DNA of 11,344 nucleotides from Candidatus Omnitrophota bacterium. GTDB taxonomy: Bacteria; Ratteibacteria; UBA8468; MWAK01. Below, in pieces: positions 6,266-11,344 of the stretch. Location: the NCBI GenBank assembly GCA_018829455.1, contig JAHJUB010000219.1, forward strand, positions 1 to 11,344, written 5' to 3'. A model generated the notes under the pieces. It worked only from the letters and a program-made list of their open reading frames with translations. It did not search any database and was not told the origin of the DNA. A program made the position numbers and the translations under genes. The stretch's first letter is position 1. Every line of letters starts with the position of its first letter.

Positions 6266-7192
6266 CTAGTAAGTCCTCCGTATTGTATATGGTGGCCTCT
6301 TCCTGACCTCCCTGTATATCCTTCCAACATACTCCCCCATTACACCTAAAGCCAGAAATTGCGCGCCTATAAAAAAGAAGAGCGCAGCAAACAGGGTAAA
6401 CACACCCTCGGCGGCCCATGCAGCCCCGAAGGACAGCCTTGCGACTGTCAAGGTTATGCCAAATGCGATGCCCAGGAAGGCCAGGCAAAAGCCCATGTAA
6501 AGCATGAACTTCAGGGGGAAGTCTGAAAAAGACGTTACCAGATCAAAATGGAGGGATATGAGTTTTGTCAGGGAGTATTTAGTCTCACCCGCAAAACGTT
6601 CTTCATGAGCTACCTCTATTTCGGTGATGTCCTTGGTAAAGGCAGTAGCCAGGGCGGGGATGAATGTCGAGTGTTCTCGGGTTTGGACCATGTGTTCGAC
6701 TACTTGTCTTCTGTAGGCCCTGAGCATGCATCCCCAGTCATTGAGATGAACACCTGTGATACGCCTGGTTGCGGCATTCACAATTTTGCTCGGAATCTTT
6801 CTGAATATGGGGTCTTTTCTTGCTTTTCTTACCGTTCCCACTACCTCATAATTACCTTCATCCATAACCTCGATGAGGCGGGGAATCTCCTCGGGTGGAT
6901 TCTGGAGGTCTGCATCCATAGTGATGATGATATCGCCTTTGCTGTTCTCAAAACCGGCGAATACCGCTGCATGTTGACCATAGTTTTTTGTCAACTCAAT
7001 AACCTTGATGCGTTTTTCAGTATGCATAAGGAGGATTTCAAGGGATCGATCGGTACTCCCGTCATCCACAAGTACAATTTCATAATCCCTTTCAAGTCCA
7101 TCCATTACGGGCACAATTCGTTCGAATAGTCTTTCAAGGTTTTTTTCTTCGTTGTAGACAGGTATGATGACGGATATCTTTTCATTTTCCAA
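6266..7192 (-). CDS. arnC: Undecaprenyl-phosphate 4-deoxy-4-formamido-L-arabinose transferase
   Basis: A family 2 glycosyltransferase of 308 residues (E. coli ArnC has 322). It transfers formamido-arabinose from UDP-L-Ara4FN to undecaprenyl phosphate on the inner face of the cytoplasmic membrane. Visible features are the N-terminal VIIPVYNEE, DDGS (43-46), NYGQHAAVFAGF, the DxD metal motif in TMDADLQNPPEE (93-95), VVGTVRKARKD, WGCMLRAYRR and two C-terminal helices (about 229-251 and 261-284) with AAEGVFTLFA and GEYVGRIY between and after them. These match ArnC far better than DPM or GtrB-type enzymes. The start is TTG 7192, with GGGGGA (7201-7206) 8 bases upstream; no in-frame ATG is near. 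It overlaps the flippase-like gene by 11 bases, indicating coupled translation. It is the last gene of the cluster. Confidence 0.93.
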   Translation of the reverse strand: MENEKISVIIPVYNEEKNLERLFERIVPVMDGLERDYEIVLVDDGSTDRSLEILLMHTEKRIKVIELTKNYGQHAAVFAGFENSKGDIIITMDADLQNPPEEIPRLIEVMDEGNYEVVGTVRKARKDPIFRKIPSKIVNAATRRITGVHLNDWGCMLRAYRRQVVEHMVQTREHSTFIPALATAFTKDITEIEVAHEERFAGETKYSLTKLISLHFDLVTSFSDFPLKFMLYMGFCLAFLGIAFGITLTVARLSFGAAWAAEGVFTLFAALFFFIGAQFLALGVMGEYVGRIYREVRKRPPYTIRRTY

Positions 7193-8123
7193 TATGCTGT
7201 TCCCCCTGCAAATCTTTACTCACATCATTCCTATGAATAACAAGAAAAATACTGCCGATAATTACGGCAAGCCACAAGGTGAAGACTCTGGCCATAATTG
7301 AAGCAACGGCAGCAGGTGTATTGGGAATGCCGGCGTGAACCAAGAGGCCCATCAGGCTGGCATCTGTTACCAAAAGACCTCCCGGGAGCATTGAGAGCAC
7401 GCCGATAAGGGTGGAAAAACCGAATAAAATCGTAGCCATCACTATCCCTACATCAAAACCAAGCCCCTTGAGGATGAGGCTCAAGGCAATGCCCTCGCTT
7501 GTCCATGCAATCAGGGTAATACTTAGAGACACAATGAGTACCTTTACGCCAAAGAAACCAAACATGCTGTCCAGTGCCTTTCTCATCTCAAGTGCTCTAC
7601 CCGACAAAATGGGTATTTTTTCAAGTAGCCCTATTGCAAATCCCGGAATACCGGGCACAAGACCCAAAAGCGGAAGCATGCAAAGAAGAAGGGCAACCCA
7701 GATCTCATTTCCCAAAAGTCCTATGCCAAGGAGAGATATGAGGCTTAATCCAATCAGGTCCATATACAGCTCCGCCGCAATAATCGGCGATGTGGAGATC
7801 ATGGAGTGGCCTGAGACCCCTTTTAGCATCTGGCTTTTTATGAGTAGGCCTGCCTTTCCCGGCGTCGCGCTCATGGAAAGGCCCGCAAGGAAGATATCAA
7901 GACTTTTCTTTGCCTGTATTCGAATCCCCATTTTCTGGAGGTACACATGCCACCTAAAGAACTTCACAAGATCATTGCAAAACCCAAAGAAGGCGATTAA
8001 TGGTATCAAATACCAGGAAAAGCCCCTCAAAGCAGGTCCTGCCTTTAATATGTCACCCCACATGCCTATTGAGGTGAATGCAATGACACTTAGCACGATA
8101 GTGAGGGTAACGCCTTTTCTCAT
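7182..8123 (-). CDS. Flippase-like multispan membrane protein (LPG_synthase_TM/YbhN type)
   Basis: A 313-residue, very hydrophobic protein with about eight membrane helices. The signatures SMSATPGKAG (83-92) and LSMLPGGLLVTDASL (243-257) are those of the membrane domain shared by the lysylphosphatidylglycerol synthase N-terminus and the YbhN/UPF0104 proteins. The soluble aminoacyl-transferase domain of MprF is absent, so this is not an LPG synthase. The start ATG 8123 overlaps the arnB stop by 4 bases (ATGA), with GAGGGA (8133-8138) 9 bases before it; the stop overlaps arnC by 11 bases. Being locked between arnB and arnC, it most likely serves the same pathway. ArnE and ArnF, the small proteins that flip undecaprenyl-phosphate-L-Ara4N in E. 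coli, are not seen, so a flipping role is a reasonable inference but unproven. Confidence 0.82.
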   Translation of the reverse strand: MRKGVTLTIVLSVIAFTSIGMWGDILKAGPALRGFSWYLIPLIAFFGFCNDLVKFFRWHVYLQKMGIRIQAKKSLDIFLAGLSMSATPGKAGLLIKSQMLKGVSGHSMISTSPIIAAELYMDLIGLSLISLLGIGLLGNEIWVALLLCMLPLLGLVPGIPGFAIGLLEKIPILSGRALEMRKALDSMFGFFGVKVLIVSLSITLIAWTSEGIALSLILKGLGFDVGIVMATILFGFSTLIGVLSMLPGGLLVTDASLMGLLVHAGIPNTPAAVASIMARVFTLWLAVIIGSIFLVIHRNDVSKDLQGEQHIGK

Positions 8124-9241
8124 TTGATGATTTCCCTCACCACGTCTATAACCCTGTCTACCTGAGCAGCATCCATACCCGGGTAGATGGGCAGGCTTAT
8201 TATCTTTTTGGCAATGTCTTCAGTAACAGACAATGCAGTTTTACCAAAGCGCTTTATTACATAGCTCAGGGTATGACATGCTGGAAAGTGAAGGCCATAT
8301 CCGATGTTTTTCTCTGCAAGGGCCTGTATGAAGTCCGCCCTGTCCATCGCCAATATCTTCACAACAAAAAGATGCCAGGCATGTCCGTGCTCGTAGCACG
8401 GGATGCCTGGCAGATCAAGACCATCCAAATCCGAAAGCTCTTCCAGGTAATGCCTGGCTATCCTATTTCGTCTTTCTGTAATCTCCTCTATTTGCTTCAT
8501 CTGAGCGAGGCCAAGCGCTGCCTGGATATCGGTCATGTTATACTTGAATCCTGGTTCTACAATATCATAGTCCGGATCAGATCCCTTCCCGTAGCGTTTC
8601 CACGAATCGCGTTCTATCCCATGGAACCTGAGCAATCGAAGGCGGTGCATCAATGTTTCATCATTGCCTGTCACCATGCCACCTTCACAGGTTGTGATAT
8701 TCTTAATAGGATGAAATGAGAATATGCTTAGATTTTTTCTCCCAATATGCCTTCCTTTGTAATAGGTATCGATGGCATGGGCGGCGTCCTCAATGATGGG
8801 TATATCGCCTGCAATATCCTCAATGGCATCCATATCTACCGGGGCCCCTGCAAAGTGAACCGGGATAATGGCTTTTGTACGCTTGGAGAGGCGTTTTTTT
8901 ATCTCTTCCGGTCTTATGAGGAGGGTATCATAGTCGATATCGGCAAACACTGGCCTTGCATCTGCCAGCACAATCTGGTTCACAGTAGATGCAAAGGTCA
9001 TGGAAGGTGTAATGACCTCATCGCCCTCCCCAATTCCCATAGCCTTTAAGACAATGTGCATGCCACCAGTTCCCGAGCTGAGAGACAGCGCATGGCTTGC
9101 GCCAATGAATCTTGCAAATTCTTCCTCAAATTCTTTGCATTTCGGCCCGGTAGTGATCCACCCTGACTTCAGGACTTGTACAACGGCGTCGATCTCCGCT
9201 TTACCAAGGAATGGTTTGCTCATGGGAATAAAATCACTCAT
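8120..9241 (-). CDS. arnB: UDP-4-amino-4-deoxy-L-arabinose aminotransferase (ArnB-like)
   Basis: A PLP-dependent aminotransferase of the DegT/DnrJ/EryC1/StrS family, 373 residues from the preferred start. ArnB converts UDP-4-ketopentose plus glutamate to UDP-L-Ara4N in the cytoplasm. Numbering from TTG 9259 (subtract 6 for the preferred start), the features are SGWITTGPK (32-40), SSGTGGMH (61-68), GDEVITPSMTFAST, AIIPVHFAGAP, IEDAAHA (156-162, the Asp pairs with the PLP nitrogen), and SFHPIKN with the PLP-binding Lys186; PGFKYNMTDIQAALG and HAWHLFVV follow. These segments track E. coli ArnB closely. ATG 9241 is chosen because GAGAGGGGAC (9248-9257) lies 6-8 bases upstream; TTG 9259 lies upstream of that site. 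Related aminotransferases in other nucleotide-sugar pathways look alike, but neighbouring arnC and arnD settle the role. Confidence 0.92.
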   Translation of the reverse strand: MSDFIPMSKPFLGKAEIDAVVQVLKSGWITTGPKCKEFEEEFARFIGASHALSLSSGTGGMHIVLKAMGIGEGDEVITPSMTFASTVNQIVLADARPVFADIDYDTLLIRPEEIKKRLSKRTKAIIPVHFAGAPVDMDAIEDIAGDIPIIEDAAHAIDTYYKGRHIGRKNLSIFSFHPIKNITTCEGGMVTGNDETLMHRLRLLRFHGIERDSWKRYGKGSDPDYDIVEPGFKYNMTDIQAALGLAQMKQIEEITERRNRIARHYLEELSDLDGLDLPGIPCYEHGHAWHLFVVKILAMDRADFIQALAEKNIGYGLHFPACHTLSYVIKRFGKTALSVTEDIAKKIISLPIYPGMDAAQVDRVIDVVREIIK

Positions 9242-9279
9242 TTTTTTGTCCCCTCTCAAGCTTTTGATGAGAGCATTTG

Positions 9280-9861
9280 TTATTTTTCTCCCTGTTCACA
9301 AATGCCAAACAGAATGATTGCACAGGCTGATTTTACTCTCTGCCATTTGCGCCACGTTCTTGGACTTACGTATCCATCCCCCTGAATCCATATCCCTTTT
9401 TTTTCTGCCCTTGATTGTATTTCAGCTTTGAAGAAGGGATCAAGGTTGAGGTCTTTTGGGGGTTCCCCACGGTAGACTTCAGCCAATCCAGCCCGCACCA
9501 TTTCAAGATTGATATTTTTACCATCCAAGAAAACCGTTCCCAACATGAGGTCAATGTTTAGGTAACCGTGGCCCTTAATTTCTATAGCCTTATTTAATAC
9601 CAGGCCCGACAAATACTCGCTGGCCTTCTGACTATACCGCTGTCCAAATCCTATTTTATTCTTGGAGGTTTCGGGGGCATCTATGCCAGCTAATCTTACT
9701 TCTATTTCAGTTCCATACCCCTTTACTCTTATGGTGTCGCCATCATAGACTTTCATGACCTCGAATTGACTGGCTAATGATGAAATGGGGAGAAATAAAA
9801 TGAAAATGATAAGTAAGAAGGTTTTTATTAGGCCTCTTTTAATTGGAATATGGAATATCAT
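9280..9861 (-). CDS. Secreted thermonuclease-like (SNase) protein, catalytic Arg87 equivalent missing
   Basis: A 193-residue protein with a signal peptide (KR followed by a hydrophobic stretch ending SSLAS at 27-31) and an SNase OB-fold domain. Micrococcal-type nucleases cleave DNA and RNA with Ca2+. Equivalents of the S. aureus active-site residues are Asp42 in YDGDTI, Arg56 in VRLAGID, Asp61 and Glu64 in DAPET. The second catalytic arginine (Arg87), normally in DRYGR or DRYNR just before hhGxVFLDG, is replaced: here the stretch reads GYLNIDLMLGTVFLDG, putting Leu105 at that position. The rest, NINLEMVRAGLAEVYRG and YVSPRTWRKW, is normal. ATG 9861 is supported by GAGGA 8 bases upstream. The gene stands between the truncated gene and arnB, 38 bases from the latter, and has no known tie to Ara4N synthesis. 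Nuclease activity may be weak or lost. Confidence 0.83.
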   Translation of the reverse strand: MIFHIPIKRGLIKTFLLIIFILFLPISSLASQFEVMKVYDGDTIRVKGYGTEIEVRLAGIDAPETSKNKIGFGQRYSQKASEYLSGLVLNKAIEIKGHGYLNIDLMLGTVFLDGKNINLEMVRAGLAEVYRGEPPKDLNLDPFFKAEIQSRAEKKGIWIQGDGYVSPRTWRKWQRVKSACAIILFGICEQGEK

Positions 9862-9897
9862 CTAATAGTCCTCATTTTGTTGGTTTTGTTTAGCTTT

Positions 9898-10164
9898 TTA
9901 CTTGGCGAATTTGGTTCCCTTGTTATCCCCAAAGACTGCAAAGGAAAAATTGCTCGGATCACCAACACTTATTTCATGTACCTTAGCAATATTCCAGTTA
10001 TGAGCAGATGAGGGATAGAAATGCCCCCACAACTCAAAACTTGAAAGAAGAAGGATGCACAGCAACAGGCAGCAATATTTAATGGGATATTTTACCGTGC
10101 CCGCAATTGGCGTCATTATTTTGAAATTACTGTCATGGGGCGGACGTAATTCAATGTTCTTATC
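9898..10164 (-). pseudogene. Truncated gene, possible metallophosphoesterase N-terminus
   Basis: ATG 10164 opens an 88-residue frame that overlaps the arnD stop by 5 bases. After about 25 polar residues there is one hydrophobic segment (KYCCLLLCILLLSSF), then a short periplasmic-looking stretch ending FSFAVFGDNKGTKFAK and a stop at 9898. FxFAVFGDN+G is, from memory, a common opening of the catalytic domain in calcineurin-like phosphoesterases, where GD carries the first metal ligand; the remaining 200 or more residues with the other ligands are absent. I therefore think it is the 5' stub of a larger gene cut by deletion. It could instead be a short single-span protein of unknown function. A start at GTG or ATG further upstream within arnD seems unlikely. 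The loss may have happened when the thermonuclease gene arrived or when intervening DNA was deleted. Confidence 0.5.
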
Positions 10165-11077
10165 CATGACCTTCCGCTGGTGCCTGGCATGAGACCCATC
10201 CATCACGTCCCGCAATTTCCTTTGCTACTATGCCGGTGCGTCTTGCGATCAGGGAGCCCTGTAGGAAAGTCCCTAAGGGGATGAATGATGTCCCGCTCGA
10301 TTGCGCCATCCCCACAAAACGCTCGAACATCTCAAGACAGGCAATGCCTTCAACCTCAGCGTGAATGGCCAGAACATTGAGTGCTTCACGCTTAATAAGG
10401 GAGAGCATGTAGTCATTGTAATTGCTGTTTGACACCCCGTTACGCCCGATCACTTCGTCATAGGTTGGTAGTGTAACTGGAATCTGGGGTTGGGATAGAT
10501 GCTCCCCTTGGACGAGTGGAAAGAATATGTTCTCTCCCCTGCAATCACTGTTATAATTGAAAGAAAATTTGTCTTTTTCTAAGAGCACAAGATCGTTGCA
10601 TTTCCAGGCCGGAACTGCTGAACACACAGGTGGTCGGCCGAGAATCCTCGTAAGAAGGTCTATTCCCTTTTTCAGGGAGCGGTGTATATCTCTACTTCCC
10701 ATCGTATCAATGTCTTCCTGCCACGCATGATGATCCCAGGCATGGAGCCCGACTTCATGACCGGAATAAGACGCAGAATGTATTACATCGGCCAGCTTTT
10801 TTCCGATAATGGGGCCTGGCCAAAATGTGCCCTTGAGGAGGATATCCCATCCGTACAGGCTTGAGGCCCTTGTCCTTAGCATCTTCCTGAAAAAGCCAGG
10901 GCGAAGCAGCCGCCAGAGGTGCCGGCCCATGTTATCGGGGCCAACGGAAAAAAAGAACGAAGCCTTCATGGCGTGCTTGGCAAGAACCTCACACAGATTC
11001 GGCACGCCGAGCCTTGTCCCCCTGAATGTATCAACATCTATCCTCAACCCTATTTTTATGCGATGTTCTTTAATCAA
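10160..11077 (-). CDS. arnD: 4-deoxy-4-formamido-L-arabinose-phosphoundecaprenol deformylase
   Basis: A 305-residue polysaccharide-deacetylase (NodB) family protein that removes the formyl group from undecaprenyl-phosphate-L-Ara4FN. It follows E. coli ArnD almost throughout: GLRIDVDTFRGTRLGVP (Asp14 and Asp16 near the metal site), ASFFFSVGPDNMGRHLWRLL, SLYGWDILLKGTFWPG, HEVGLHAWDHHAWQ (metal-binding histidines), YNSDCRG, PQIPVTLPTYDEV and AIHAEVEG. Start TTG 11077 is chosen: AAGGA (- strand, 11086-11090) stands 8 bases before it, and it overlaps the arnT stop by 8 bases, as expected for coupling. Where relatives have ATG just before KIGLR, this sequence has ATA. The last residues beyond FIPLGTFLQG are longer than I expect. 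Identification is very secure. Confidence 0.93.
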   Translation of the reverse strand: MIKEHRIKIGLRIDVDTFRGTRLGVPNLCEVLAKHAMKASFFFSVGPDNMGRHLWRLLRPGFFRKMLRTRASSLYGWDILLKGTFWPGPIIGKKLADVIHSASYSGHEVGLHAWDHHAWQEDIDTMGSRDIHRSLKKGIDLLTRILGRPPVCSAVPAWKCNDLVLLEKDKFSFNYNSDCRGENIFFPLVQGEHLSQPQIPVTLPTYDEVIGRNGVSNSNYNDYMLSLIKREALNVLAIHAEVEGIACLEMFERFVGMAQSSGTSFIPLGTFLQGSLIARRTGIVAKEIAGRDGWVSCQAPAEGHG

Positions 11078-11344
11078 GAGGGTTATCCTTAACAAAGACA
11101 AATGTTCTGGAACCGATAGGGAAGGTTTTCATGATAACAAGATTGTCCAGATGCTTTACTTTAGCTTTCCTTGAGATCGCGACAGCCATCTTTCCCGAAC
11201 GTAGAAAATCTTTCAGCCTTTCCTCTTCCTTTATTATGGAGATAGTCCTTTTCAGGTAAAAAACGGCCGCTCCTCTTATACGCTCCGAAGGTCTGAAAAG
11301 ACTGATTCGTGCTCCCTCTGACTGGAGTGTTTCAAAGTATTGGA
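11070..11344 (-). CDS. arnT: ArnT-like lipid A L-Ara4N transferase, C-terminal fragment (window edge)
   Basis: The last 90 residues of a protein whose start lies beyond the window. The frame runs from base 11342 down to TAA at 11070-11072 and includes FYLKRTISIIKEEERLKDFL, SGKMAVAISRKAKVKHL and a final GSRTFVFVKDN. This alternation resembles the soluble C-terminal domain of ArnT and other GT39/PMT-fold glycosyltransferases, which transfer L-Ara4N from undecaprenyl phosphate to lipid A phosphates at the periplasmic face. The catalytic membrane part is not in the window, so the call rests on weak tail similarity plus position: it overlaps arnD by 8 bases in the same direction. Another lipid-carrier-dependent glycosyltransferase of the same fold is possible. 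Confidence 0.62.
   Translation of the reverse strand, partial: QYFETLQSEGARISLFRPSERIRGAAVFYLKRTISIIKEEERLKDFLRSGKMAVAISRKAKVKHLDNLVIMKTFPIGSRTFVFVKDNPLD

Noticed and set aside
7411..8127. Long + strand open frame of 238 codons opposite the flippase-like gene
   Set aside because: It has no recognisable domain, lies fully antisense to a gene with clear family motifs, and reflects the codon pattern of that gene. The + strand frames at 6548-7129, 8273-8719 and 9000-9317 were rejected for the same reason.
1..11344. CRISPR arrays, tRNA or rRNA genes
   Set aside because: No regularly spaced direct repeats and no recognisable structural RNA sequences were seen on either strand.

Overview
The window looks like chromosomal DNA of a Gram-negative bacterium. 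It carries four genes of the lipid A 4-amino-4-deoxy-L-arabinose (L-Ara4N) pathway, so an outer membrane is expected. Protein style (transporters, thermonuclease, IS200-like transposase) reminds me of Desulfobacterota and related anaerobes, but that placement is a guess from memory. The window is unusually rich in broken genes.

Left block (1-1883, + strand): three consecutive genes, all damaged. A cation diffusion facilitator has lost its DxxHPxGHGR segment and one further base. A YkvA/DUF1232 membrane protein has an in-frame TAA near its N-terminus. A MOT1-type sulfate/molybdate transporter has lost about half its length through an internal deletion. An IS200/IS605-type element follows (about 1930-2560, transposase on the - strand); its transposase N-terminus carries a nonsense codon and a 2-base loss.

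Middle block (2734-6025, + strand): two apparently intact genes for the cell envelope. One is an LtaS/MdoB-type membrane phosphotransferase of the alkaline phosphatase superfamily. The other is a noticeably AT-rich, secreted right-handed beta-helix protein. The block is bounded on the right by a remnant of an IS256-type element (about 6072-6265), so it sits between two unrelated IS remnants.

Right block (6266-11344, - strand): a lipid A L-Ara4N cluster read right to left: arnT (C-terminus only, cut by the window edge), arnD, a truncated small gene (possible metallophosphoesterase remnant), a secreted thermonuclease-like protein, arnB, a flippase-like multispan protein of the LPG_synthase_TM/YbhN type, and arnC. 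arnT-arnD, arnB-flippase and flippase-arnC overlap by 8, 4 and 11 bases, which points to one transcript with coupled translation. ArnB makes UDP-L-Ara4N, ArnC moves the formylated sugar onto undecaprenyl phosphate, ArnD deformylates it, ArnT transfers it to lipid A. The bifunctional ArnA and the small ArnE/ArnF flippase subunits are not seen here. The flippase-like gene between arnB and arnC is the obvious candidate to replace ArnE/F, and this is the most interesting functional idea in the window.
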